60,447 nucleotides of DNA, taken from contig CAZPNX010000015.1 in the NCBI GenBank assembly GCA_964588285.1, positions 1-60,447 of the forward strand, read 5' to 3'. The first letter of the stretch is position 1. Every line of letters begins with the position of its first letter. A program made the position numbers and the translations under genes. This document shows positions 35,416-43,168 of this stretch, one piece after another. This DNA is from CAZPNX01 sp964588285 (GTDB lineage Bacteria; Edwardsbacteria; AC1; EtOH8). The notes below the pieces were generated by a model. It saw nothing but the letters and a program-made list of their open reading frames with translations. It searched no databases and had not been told where the DNA came from.

Positions 35416-37359
35416 CTACTTCCTTTCCGCTTTCGGGTTCATCAGCCGGTAATCTCCGAATCCATGAACGTCCATAAATAAGAACCTGACGCCATCGTTG
35501 TAATAGTACCAGATCTCATAGGCCTGATAGTCCGGTTCAAAAGGGTGCCGTTCGACCTCGTCCGGCGGCCCATACTTGATGTATATCCGGCCGCGGTCGG
35601 TTCGCCAGCCCGGCCGAACGCCCAATGAGTATTGCCGGTTGGCCTGCTCCACCCTTTGGTAGAAATCGTCACGGGCCTCATTGCGCGCCGTCCCCGGAGT
35701 CGGATCCCGGCCTCTCCAGAAAGCCTCAAAGGCGCTGTCCCTGGCCTCGGCGGCCGCGCTTTCCAGCTGGCGAAGCTCCTGGCGGGAGGCGATGTATGAA
35801 AGAAGTTCCAGCGATGTCTCCAGGCTGGCTTGGCCGGCTGATCCTTCCCTCCTGATGGTGACCGATTCCGATGTCTGATAGAACGTTCTTTCCGGATCGA
35901 AGAGCGAACGGGCGGTGACGTCCAGCCGGTAGTCGCCGGCCTCCAGGCTGTCGACCGGCAGAAACAATCTGATCGGAACCTCCCCCTCCGCCGCCATCTT
36001 CCGGCTGACGGCCGTTCCTTTTTGGTGGCCTCGGCCTTCCAGACGGAGATCGATAGCCACGCTTTCCTCCTTGGCGGCATAAAGCCTCAGATAGGCGACC
36101 ACCGGGCCGAACTGCCCGCCATAGGTTCTTTGGGCCCAAGGCATAAACCCGGATTCGGTCGATCTCTCGAACCTGACGCCGCCCGCTGTAAGGGGTGAAG
36201 AAAAAAAATCGCCCACCGTCAACTGCCTCTCGATCGTCCCCTGCCGCTCAGAATTATTGTCGGTGCAGATGACCTTAAGACGGTAGGATCCCGGCGCCAG
36301 ATCCAGCCTCAAAGTATCGGACAAAACCTGCTGGTCCCTTCCGATGGACGAGTAGTCTGCGACGTTCAGTCCTCGCTCCCAGATATCCCCGCCCGCCTGG
36401 CGCCCCCGCCGGTCAAAGGCCAGTATCGAGATGGAATACCTGGCCCGGTAGGTCGAGTCCGCCTTGACGAACTGAAGGTTATCCACTGGAAGGGCATAGG
36501 AGATCTCGATCCAGGCTTTCTCCGGCGTCCCCCGGAATTGTGCCGTCTGCACATGAAACCTGATGCTGCCCTGGCTGGCCTGTTCCGGATCAAACCTCTC
36601 TCCCGGCCGGCGGCCTATGGCCCGGGAAGCTCCGGCCATTATCAAAAGGAGACATAAAACCGCCGCCGCTTTCACCTCCGCCTTTCTAGGCCGTCGCCAA
36701 AAAAAGCCGGCAATGATTATTCCCAGCAGAATTCCACCCAGGACCGGGAAAATGGGATTGACGATCCTTGATTCCGCCTCCATCACCAGTCTTTCCTTCC
36801 CCCCGAACATGGGCCGATTCCACACTGCCCAGCCGCCGGCCATACTGTCGCTGTTGCTTTTGATGATGCGGCCTGGAAGCCTGAGGCGGTGTCGGAAACG
36901 CTTGGAGGAAAACATCTGGGCCAGCGCCGGATCCTCCCTGCCCATATCCAGGTTGTAGCTCTCCCGGTAGCGGTAATAGACCCACAGACCCATGGGCTTG
37001 ATGTCAAGGTATAGGGAGTCGTCGTCCTGCGATATCCGGCGCAGGTCGTCGGCGCGACAGGTCAGCCGGGAGATGGTGCCGCCCTCGATGCTCTGGACGG
37101 AGCTGTCCACCAAGGTGACCCCGGGAATGCCGTCCAATCCCAGGTCGGCCATCCTCAGCGGTCCCGTCCGGTATTGGCTGCTCCGCTCGGGTCCGGTGTC
37201 GATCTGGTATTGGTAGCTTCTGGTGCCGCCGCCGTTCCAGTTGACCTCGGTGTCGATGCTCACCGAGAGGCAGCCGAAAAGAATGGAACACAGGCTCAAG
37301 GCTGCGCCTAGAGAAAAAAGGCGAAGGTTCAACCTTCGCCCCGGCCGACCATCAGCCAT
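35416..37359 (-). CDS. Fused lipoprotein/membrane domain plus GWxTD-domain protein
   Basis: About 647 residues. N-terminal part (1-225): lipobox ILFGC (Cys30), a beta-rich domain, then a membrane segment GGILLGIIIAGFF with WRRPRK after it. Directly following is a second signal-peptide-like stretch (VKAAAVLCLLLIMAGASRA), then a GWxTD protein with the exact GWRTD motif and IKYGPPDEVER. A GTG at 36675 (residue 229) with purine-rich sequence upstream would start exactly at this second signal, giving a separate 419-residue protein. ATG at 37359 (GGGGG before it) was chosen over 37374. Both overlap the V-ATPase D gene slightly. Confidence 0.75.
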   Translation of the reverse strand: MADGRPGRRLNLRLFSLGAALSLCSILFGCLSVSIDTEVNWNGGGTRSYQYQIDTGPERSSQYRTGPLRMADLGLDGIPGVTLVDSSVQSIEGGTISRLTCRADDLRRISQDDDSLYLDIKPMGLWVYYRYRESYNLDMGREDPALAQMFSSKRFRHRLRLPGRIIKSNSDSMAGGWAVWNRPMFGGKERLVMEAESRIVNPIFPVLGGILLGIIIAGFFWRRPRKAEVKAAAVLCLLLIMAGASRAIGRRPGERFDPEQASQGSIRFHVQTAQFRGTPEKAWIEISYALPVDNLQFVKADSTYRARYSISILAFDRRGRQAGGDIWERGLNVADYSSIGRDQQVLSDTLRLDLAPGSYRLKVICTDNNSERQGTIERQLTVGDFFSSPLTAGGVRFERSTESGFMPWAQRTYGGQFGPVVAYLRLYAAKEESVAIDLRLEGRGHQKGTAVSRKMAAEGEVPIRLFLPVDSLEAGDYRLDVTARSLFDPERTFYQTSESVTIRREGSAGQASLETSLELLSYIASRQELRQLESAAAEARDSAFEAFWRGRDPTPGTARNEARDDFYQRVEQANRQYSLGVRPGWRTDRGRIYIKYGPPDEVERHPFEPDYQAYEIWYYYNDGVRFLFMDVHGFGDYRLMNPKAERK

Positions 37360-38005
37360 GGTCGCCCCCGGCATCTGGATTCTCTGAGATCGACTTGCCC
37401 TTGATCATCTTCAGTCGGAAGATATCCTCTCGCTCCCTCTGCTCCAAAACGCTCTTGATGTAGTTGATCTCTCTCAAAATCCGGGGTATGACCACCTGCT
37501 CCAGGGCGTTGACCCGGCGGGTGGTTTTTTTGATCTCGGCCCCCAGTTTTTTTATTCTGGTCTCGCTGCCGGCCACCTCCACCATCAAGTCCAGCACCTC
37601 CTCAAAGAGATCGCTGGCCCCCAAGGCCCGGGCCGAGGCCGTGGCCGGGCTGTAACCCCGCTCGAATCCCTTCCGCCTGAGGCTGGGGCCGCCCACCTCT
37701 GGGATCTTTATCCCCCAAACATTCCGTTCCGAAACCGTAAGTTCGATGTGGCGTCGCCCGGCCAGGCCCAGGGACTCCAAATTCGGCCGGCCCTCCAAAC
37801 CCACCGCCAGGTTCAACAGGTCGACCGCCTCCTGGGAGGCGGCGTTCAGGCGCTCCCGGGAAGACAGGTTGGTGCGCACCACCGAAAAGAACTCGGACAC
37901 CAAAGCGTCCCGTTTCTTCTTCAACAGGTCGACCCCCTGGCGGGCCAGGGACACCTGGCCCTTGCGGGCCAGCAGGTTCATCCGGGTCGGGGAAACGTTC
38001 TCCAT
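37352..38005 (-). CDS. atpD: V-type ATPase subunit D (central stalk)
   Basis: 217 residues, normal for the family. It is the long coiled-coil rotor shaft that turns inside the A3B3 head. The opening PTRMNLLARKGQVSLARQG and the late segment TTRRVNALEQVVIPRILREI are typical. It is the last ATPase subunit gene of the locus, separated from subunit B by a FlgT-like gene and a repeat-containing gap. Its 3' end overlaps the start of the fused GWxTD gene, so the GWxTD and histidine genes may be read from the same transcript. Confidence 0.95.
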   Translation of the reverse strand: MENVSPTRMNLLARKGQVSLARQGVDLLKKKRDALVSEFFSVVRTNLSSRERLNAASQEAVDLLNLAVGLEGRPNLESLGLAGRRHIELTVSERNVWGIKIPEVGGPSLRRKGFERGYSPATASARALGASDLFEEVLDLMVEVAGSETRIKKLGAEIKKTTRRVNALEQVVIPRILREINYIKSVLEQREREDIFRLKMIKGKSISENPDAGGDHG

Positions 38006-38039
38006 TACTATACAAATATACTATTTTCTATCTTGCCCC

Positions 38040-38149
38040 ATGTCATCCTGATGGCTTTCCCGCCCCGCTGGCTGAAGGATGATATCGTCACCCTTCACCC
38101 TGACAGGCGAGGGGCAAACCTCAGGGTGACAGGAAAGATACGGGATGGG
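38040..38149. repeat. Palindrome-rich intergenic stretch
   Basis: The gap between the D-subunit and FlgT-like genes contains CACCCTGA ... CTCAGGGTG (about 38097-38129) and ATCCTGA ... AGGATGA arms. The run GCAAACCTCAGG (38114-38125), preceded by AGGCGA, recurs at 54235-54246 in another V-ATPase-operon gap. It looks like a dispersed repeat. No gene is seen. Confidence 0.5.
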
Positions 38150-38995
38150 TTAAAACTTCACTCCGCCGAAGGCGGTGATCTCGTTCTCCAGCCTCTGCCG
38201 GATCATGCCCCGGAAGGCGGCGGTGGTGTCCCGGAACCGGTTCTTGGAAACGAAGCGTTCCAGCAGTAAATCCCGGTCGGCCGCCTCGAAGCTGTAGTCG
38301 GGATGGGCCAGATATTCATAGACGGTGAACCGCCCGGGCGACACCTCGGCTTCCACCGTGTTGCTGTGCTCTTGTCTCTCGCTGCCGAGCATGACAGAGG
38401 CCTTAATAGACAGGGTGTGCTTTCCGGCCGGCAGCTTGAAAAGGTAGATGAAGTAGTGGAGCAAGTTGTTATACTGCTTCTTGAACTCCCGCAGACCGGC
38501 ATAGGTCTTGACCGCCTGGCTGTCGGCCACCGCCCCGATGGCCAGAAATGGTTTGTTGGCGTCCAGCGGCTTGCCGTCCAACTGAAAGGTGATGGGCACG
38601 CTGTAGAGGTCCATCACCAGGGCCAGCACCCCAGGCTCCCCATCCGCCAGGACGTCCTTGGCCATCTGCACCTTGCCGGAGAGCACCACCTGGTAGGTGC
38701 CGTCGGCCGTGTAGCCGATGTCTATGATCTGGAAGCCCGGCAAGAGCACCGCCTCGGCCTGGGACTCGATGAAATCCTCCTGGAGCCGGGCATTGACCAC
38801 GGTGGACTTGGAGGTCACTTTGACTCCGGCCTGCTCGATGGCCTGGCGCTTGGCGTCCAGCACCGCCTCCCGGTAGTCCTGCTGGCGGGTGCTTTTCTTC
38901 CCGTCGTCCAGGCCCTTGATGGTGACGTCCAGGTTCTGGGAAGCAGCTACCGAGACCGATAATATGATAAAAAGCGCTATCGTTCTTATTCTCAC
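38150..38995 (-). CDS. Secreted protein with FlgT-N/LPP20-like N-terminal domain
   Basis: 281 residues from a GTG start, with a signal peptide (ALFIILSVSVAAS). The N-terminal half (REAVLDAKRQAIEQAGVKV, then IIDIGYTADGTYQVVLSGKV) resembles the FlgT N-terminal/LPP20-like fold found in many envelope lipoproteins and secreted proteins. The C-terminal half has no recognised domain. No flagellar genes are nearby, so a flagellar role is unlikely. It sits between V-ATPase subunits B and D. A possible 23-codon gene overlaps its start by four bases. Confidence 0.72.
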   Translation of the reverse strand: MRIRTIALFIILSVSVAASQNLDVTIKGLDDGKKSTRQQDYREAVLDAKRQAIEQAGVKVTSKSTVVNARLQEDFIESQAEAVLLPGFQIIDIGYTADGTYQVVLSGKVQMAKDVLADGEPGVLALVMDLYSVPITFQLDGKPLDANKPFLAIGAVADSQAVKTYAGLREFKKQYNNLLHYFIYLFKLPAGKHTLSIKASVMLGSERQEHSNTVEAEVSPGRFTVYEYLAHPDYSFEAADRDLLLERFVSKNRFRDTTAAFRGMIRQRLENEITAFGGVKF

Positions 38996-39063
38996 GGATA
39001 TTTCGCTAAAAGCTTAAACAACCTCTCCAACTTCTCGAACTTTTGAGCATCTCGAACCGGCAT
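38992..39063 (-). CDS. Possible 23-residue small protein between V-ATPase B and the FlgT-like gene
   Basis: An ATG at 39063, 10 bases after the subunit B stop and preceded by GGGGTCGG, opens a 23-codon frame. The peptide begins MPVRDAQKFEKLERLF and ends LAKYP, a plausible amphipathic helix. Its TGA overlaps the GTG start of the next gene (GTGA), as in coupled operon genes. It is too short for statistics, so a chance frame cannot be excluded. Confidence 0.35.
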   Translation of the reverse strand: MPVRDAQKFEKLERLFKLLAKYP

Positions 39064-39073
39064 ACCGACCCCG

Positions 39074-40486
39074 TCAGATCCCGACCTTGCCGTACATCTT
39101 CTCCATGGTCTCGCCGTGATAGTACTGGTGGATGTGGTCCTTGCTGATGCGCTTCAGCTCCTTGGCCGGCAGGATGGACATCAGCTTCCAGCCCAGCTCC
39201 AGGGTCTCCATGATGCCGCGGTCGGTGTTCCCCTGGTTGATCATCTGCCTCTCGAAGTTCTCGGCAAAATGCAGGTATTTGCGGTCGATCTCGGTCAGGG
39301 CCTCCTCGCCGATGATGGCCACCAGTTTCCTCAGATCCCTTCCGGTGGCGTAGGCGGCATAGAGCTGGTTGGCCCACTCCCGATGGTCCTTGCGGGTGCG
39401 CTTCTCCCCGATGCCGTTGTTCATCAGCCTCGACAGCGACGGCAGGGGATCGATGGGCGGGAAGCAGCCGATGCGGTGCAGCTGCCGGGACAGCACCAGC
39501 TGGCCCTCGGTGATGTAGCCGGTGAGGTCGGCGATGGGGTGGGTGATGTCGTCGTCGGGCATGGTCAGGATGGGGATCTGGGTGATGGACCCCTGGCGTC
39601 CGTGGATGCGGCCGGCCCGCTCGTAGATCTGGGCCAGGTCGGTGTACATGTAGCCGGGATAGCCGCGCCGCCCCGGTATCTCCTCCCGGGCGGTGCCCAC
39701 CTCGCGCAGGGCCTCGCAGTAATTGGTCATATCGGTGAGGATGACCAGGATGTGCATGCCGTGGTCATAGGCCAGGTGCTCGGCGCAGGTCAGGGCGCAG
39801 CGCGGGGTCAGGATGCGCTCGATGGTGGGGTCGTCGGCCTTGTTCATGAAGACCACCGTCTTGGCCAGGGCCCCCGATTTTTCGAACTCGGTGATGAAGT
39901 AGGCCGCCTCCCGGCTGGTGATGCCCATGGCGGCGAAGACCACGGCGAACTCCTCCTTCTCCCCCAGCACCCGGGCCTGCTTGACGATCTGGGCGGCGAT
40001 CTCGTTGGCCGGCAGCCCGGCCCCGGAGAAGATGGGCAGCTTCTGGCCCCGCACCAGGGTGGCGAAGCCGTCGATGGTGGAGATGCCGGTCTGGATGAAC
40101 TCTTCGGGTTTGGCCCGCGAGGTGGGATTCATGGGCTCGCCGATGATGGCCAGCCTTTTTTCGGGCACGATGTCCGGCAGGCCGTCGATGGGCTGGCCCA
40201 GGCCGTTGAAGCGGCGCCCGATCATCTCCCGGCTGACCGGGATCCGGGCCACGTCCTCCTTGAGGCTGACCGAGCTCTTGGCCAGGTCCAGGCCCCGGGT
40301 CTCCTCGAACACCTGGATGACGGCGTACTCCTCGGAGACCTCGATGGTCTGGCCGCCCTTGCGGGAGCCGTCGGCCAGCTCGATCTCCACGATGGCCCCG
40401 TAGGACAGCCCCTTGGCGTTCTGCACGAATAGCAGGGGTCCCGAGACGTAGGAGATGGATTGGTATTTCTTGGTGGTCAGATCCAT
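39074..40486 (-). CDS. atpB: V-type ATPase subunit B (non-catalytic head subunit)
   Basis: 470 residues, full length. It alternates with catalytic subunit A in the A3B3 head. Clear family segments: YVSGPLLFVQNAKGLSYGAI at the N-terminus, SGAGLPANEIAAQI in place of a classical P-loop, and PGRRGYPGYMYTDLAQIYERAGR. AGGGTG precedes the ATG. In contrast to most operons, where A and B are adjacent, four genes separate it from subunit A. Confidence 0.97.
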   Translation of the reverse strand: MDLTTKKYQSISYVSGPLLFVQNAKGLSYGAIVEIELADGSRKGGQTIEVSEEYAVIQVFEETRGLDLAKSSVSLKEDVARIPVSREMIGRRFNGLGQPIDGLPDIVPEKRLAIIGEPMNPTSRAKPEEFIQTGISTIDGFATLVRGQKLPIFSGAGLPANEIAAQIVKQARVLGEKEEFAVVFAAMGITSREAAYFITEFEKSGALAKTVVFMNKADDPTIERILTPRCALTCAEHLAYDHGMHILVILTDMTNYCEALREVGTAREEIPGRRGYPGYMYTDLAQIYERAGRIHGRQGSITQIPILTMPDDDITHPIADLTGYITEGQLVLSRQLHRIGCFPPIDPLPSLSRLMNNGIGEKRTRKDHREWANQLYAAYATGRDLRKLVAIIGEEALTEIDRKYLHFAENFERQMINQGNTDRGIMETLELGWKLMSILPAKELKRISKDHIHQYYHGETMEKMYGKVGI

Positions 40487-40541
40487 GCGCGCACCCTATT
40501 TAAATCATGGGTTGATTGTCGGGCGAAATTCCGCCCTCCAC

Positions 40542-40976
40542 TTATTCTTCTTCTCCGTCCTCGCCCTTCAGGACGGCCAATATCCTGTCCAGCTTATCGT
40601 TCATCTTCTCCAGCAGGCGGAGCAGGTGCCCCTGATCGGGTGCCGCCGGGGTTTGTTCTTCACTTCGGAAAGGCGCCGGCCTCCTTGATCCCCGGTCACC
40701 CCTGCGAAATGCTTCGCGCCCAACTCCCTGGGAATCCTGCTTGCGGAAACAGTCCCGGCAATAGATGGGACGGCTGCCGTCGGGGCGGAAAGGGACCTGG
40801 CACTGGGCGCCGCACACCGAGCAGGTGGCCGGATAGAGCTTCTTGTCCTCCCCGAAATCGCCCCCGGCCCTCGGCCCCGGCCGGCGGAAGCCGCCCCCGG
40901 AAAACTTTCTGGAACCACCGTCCGCCCGGTTGAAATCTTTCTTGCCGAACCCGCCGCTCCTTTTGAATTTCCTCAT
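40542..40976 (-). CDS. CxxC-x17-CxxC zinc-binding domain protein
   Basis: 144 residues from the ATG at 40976 (GGAGAGG upstream); a longer frame to 41090 reads through the neighbouring gene and is rejected. A basic Gly/Arg/Phe-rich N-terminus precedes CSVC-17-CRDC, exactly the CxxC-x17-CxxC spacing of a small domain frequent in candidate-phylum bacteria. A coiled-coil-like tail (LLRLLEKMNDKLDRILAVL) ends in acidic residues. The disordered RG-like region suggests nucleic-acid binding, which is inference. It lies just upstream of V-ATPase subunit B. Confidence 0.8.
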   Translation of the reverse strand: MRKFKRSGGFGKKDFNRADGGSRKFSGGGFRRPGPRAGGDFGEDKKLYPATCSVCGAQCQVPFRPDGSRPIYCRDCFRKQDSQGVGREAFRRGDRGSRRPAPFRSEEQTPAAPDQGHLLRLLEKMNDKLDRILAVLKGEDGEEE

Positions 40977-41014
40977 GCCTCTCCGATCTTGTTCGCTAAG
41001 ATTCCGCAGGCCCG

Positions 41015-41209
41015 CTATTGGGCCTGGGTGCCGTTCCCTGCCTTCTTTTCGCCGTCGTCCACCCCCGACCTCTCCTCGGCTATTTCCCAAGCTTCCCCCT
41101 CCGGCCGGCCCTCGGACTTGGCCTGCTTCTTGAGCCGCTTCTCCTCCTGCTTTTTCTGCCTGGCGATCTCCTTCAGTCGCTTGGCGTAAGAATAGTTGCT
41201 CCTGGCCAA
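41015..41209 (-). CDS. Small highly charged protein of unknown function
   Basis: 64 residues from a TTG start, fixed by the strong ribosome site TAGGAGG six bases upstream. The N-terminal 35 residues are strongly basic and helical (MARSNYSYAKRLKEIARQKK), the C-terminal part acidic. Similar short MARSNYSYxKRxxEIxxQKKQEEK proteins are familiar as uncharacterised genes in other bacteria. Possibly RNA-binding. It follows the second DHH gene and precedes the CxxC-x17-CxxC gene. Confidence 0.72.
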   Translation of the reverse strand: MARSNYSYAKRLKEIARQKKQEEKRLKKQAKSEGRPEGEAWEIAEERSGVDDGEKKAGNGTQAQ

Positions 41210-41276
41210 TTCAGCCTCCTACTAACGTTGCTATTAACTTGGGCTCTGCCCTCTGAATTCTGCTTTCTGCCTTCGG
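41210..41276. repeat. Short intergenic TTCTGCCTTC-type repeat
   Basis: The gap between the 64-residue gene and the second DHH gene contains GGGCTCTGCCCTCTGAATTC followed by TGCTTTCTGCCTTC, a repetitive pyrimidine pattern. A similar CTTCTGATTTCTGCCTTTGG occurs at 19457-19476. It looks like short dispersed non-coding repeat sequence. Confidence 0.4.
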
Positions 41277-42191
41277 TTAGCCGTCCTCGTTCATCTTTCC
41301 GATCAGCTCGTCCAGCACCCGCTCGGCGTCCTCCAGCGGCACCTGGCAGGTGCCCACCTTGGCGTGGCCGCCCCCGCCGTACTTCAACATCAGCGAGCCG
41401 ACGTTGGTCCGGGAGGTGCGGTTGAGGATGCTGTGGCCCACCGCGAAGACGATGTTCTGCTTTTTGAGCCCCCACATCACCCGGATGGAGATGTTTATTT
41501 TGGGGAACATCGCGTACTCTACGAAACGGTTGCCCGGAGCCACGTTCTCCACCGGCCTGAGGTCGGTCAGCAGTACGTTGCCCCGGACCGTCGAGTACTT
41601 CTTGATCATTTCCTTATATAGCCACTCCGACTCCTGGTAGCGCTTGACCCGCTCCTTGACGTCAGACAGTTCCAGTATCTGTTCGATGGGCAGCTTACGG
41701 CAATAGTCCATCAAGTCCTGCATCAGCTGCAGGTTGGAGATGCGGTAGTCGGAAAAGCGCCCCAACCCGGTGCGGGGGTCCATGATGAAGGCCAGCAGCA
41801 GCCAGCGCTCCGGCTTGGCCACCTCCTCCAATGACAGGGTGCCGGAGTCGGATTTGTCCACCGCCTCCATCATCTCCTCGTATCCGGGAAAGGTCTCCTT
41901 GCCCCCGTAATAGTGATAGATGACCCGGGCGCAGCTTTTGGCCTGCATGGAGACCCCTTTGAAGTCGTGGGGAAAGGCCTGGCGCTCCTCCTCGGACATG
42001 TGGTGGTCAAACCACATGCCGCAGCCCTGACCGTACGGTACGTTGGCCAACACGTCGTTGGCGTTGACCTCCACCTTGCCGTCCTGGATGTCCTTGGGGT
42101 GGACGTACATGAAAGAGTCTATCACCCCGACCTGCTTCAGTAGCACCCCGCAGATCAGGCCGTCGAAATCGGCTCGGGTCACTAGTCTCAT
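41277..42191 (-). CDS. DHH-family phosphoesterase, copy 2
   Basis: 304 residues from the ATG at 42191 (GGGGGGA upstream). Metal motifs: DxD in TRADFDGL (D8, D10), DHH in WFDHHMSEEE, and the DHHA1-type GGGGHAKVG near the C-terminus. The family includes exopolyphosphatases, nanoRNases and c-di-AMP phosphodiesterases; substrate cannot be assigned. It is clearly a tandem paralogue of the gene at 42224, sharing long stretches such as HPKDxQDGKVEV and DPRGLGRF-like segments. Both lie between V-ATPase subunits A and B. Confidence 0.87.
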   Translation of the reverse strand: MRLVTRADFDGLICGVLLKQVGVIDSFMYVHPKDIQDGKVEVNANDVLANVPYGQGCGMWFDHHMSEEERQAFPHDFKGVSMQAKSCARVIYHYYGGKETFPGYEEMMEAVDKSDSGTLSLEEVAKPERWLLLAFIMDPRTGLGRFSDYRISNLQLMQDLMDYCRKLPIEQILELSDVKERVKRYQESEWLYKEMIKKYSTVRGNVLLTDLRPVENVAPGNRFVEYAMFPKINISIRVMWGLKKQNIVFAVGHSILNRTSRTNVGSLMLKYGGGGHAKVGTCQVPLEDAERVLDELIGKMNEDG

Positions 42192-42223
42192 ATTTACATC
42201 CCCCCTTATGTTTGGATCTTTCC

Positions 42224-43138
42224 TCAGCTGTCCTTGTCCAACGCCTCCACCAGTTCGGCCAAAACCTGGTCGGCCCGGTCGGCCTCCACCTGGCAGGTGC
42301 CCACCTGGGGATGGCCGCCGCCGCCGTATTTCAGCATCAGCGAGCCGACGTTGACGGCAGCGTAGCGGTTGATAATGCTGTGCCCCACGGCAAAGACCAC
42401 GTTCTGCCGCTGGAAGCCCCACATAACCCGCACCGAGACGGTGGCTTCGGGGAACATGACGTACTCCACAAAACGGTTGCCGGCGGCGATGAAATTCTCG
42501 GGCCGCAGATCGATGACCAGCACCTTGCCCCTGAGCACCGCCCGCCTTCTGATCATATCCTTGTAGAGCGCATTCTGCTCCCGGTACTTCTCCACCCGCT
42601 GGGCCACATCGGGCAGGGCCAGGATCGATTCGATCGACATCTCTCCCAGATGCTGCAGCAGCAGCTCCATCAGCGGCATGGTCCCGATGCTGAATTCATC
42701 GAAGCGGCCCAGCCCGGTGCGGGGATCTACAATGAAGGCCAGCAGCAGCCAGGGACCGGGGTTCTCCACCTCGTCGGCCGTCAGGTCTCCGGAGTCCGAC
42801 TTGTCGACCGCGGCCATCATCCCCTCCAGCCCGGGAAAGGTGGAGGCACCGCCATAATGGTTGTAGATCACCCGGGCGCAGCTCTTCTCCGGAGCCGTAG
42901 CCCCCTTGAAGCCCGCCGGAAAGGCGGCCCTTTCCTCCTCGGACATATGGTGGTCAAACCACAGTCCGCAGCCCGGGGCATAGGGCACGTTGGCCAGGAC
43001 GTCGTTGGGCCCGACTTCGACCTTGCCGTCCTGGACATCCTTGGGATGGACGAAAAGATGGCTGTCGACGACCCCGGCCCGGCGCAGCAGGACGGCGCAG
43101 ATCAGACCGTCGAAATCGGCCCTGGTAATCAGTCTCAT
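42224..43138 (-). CDS. DHH-family phosphoesterase, copy 1
   Basis: 304 residues with a strong ribosome site (GGGAGGT). Motifs match its tandem neighbour: TRADFDGL, WFDHHMSEEE, an AVDKSDSGDL segment with further acidic residues, and YGGGGHPQVG. Motif I has Thr-Arg where many DHH proteins have His. Like copy 2 it could be an oligoribonuclease, polyphosphatase or cyclic-dinucleotide hydrolase. The near-identical lengths and motif layout show a duplication, possibly giving a heterodimer. It follows subunit A by 30 bases. Confidence 0.87.
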   Translation of the reverse strand: MRLITRADFDGLICAVLLRRAGVVDSHLFVHPKDVQDGKVEVGPNDVLANVPYAPGCGLWFDHHMSEEERAAFPAGFKGATAPEKSCARVIYNHYGGASTFPGLEGMMAAVDKSDSGDLTADEVENPGPWLLLAFIVDPRTGLGRFDEFSIGTMPLMELLLQHLGEMSIESILALPDVAQRVEKYREQNALYKDMIRRRAVLRGKVLVIDLRPENFIAAGNRFVEYVMFPEATVSVRVMWGFQRQNVVFAVGHSIINRYAAVNVGSLMLKYGGGGHPQVGTCQVEADRADQVLAELVEALDKDS

Positions 43139-43168
43139 CTCGATACCTCCCTTTTATGGCGCAGGCTG

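Noticed and set aside
39116..40432. 438-codon plus-strand frame opposite V-ATPase subunit B
   Set aside because: Antisense shadow of an unambiguous gene; Gly/Asp/His-rich and without domain patterns.
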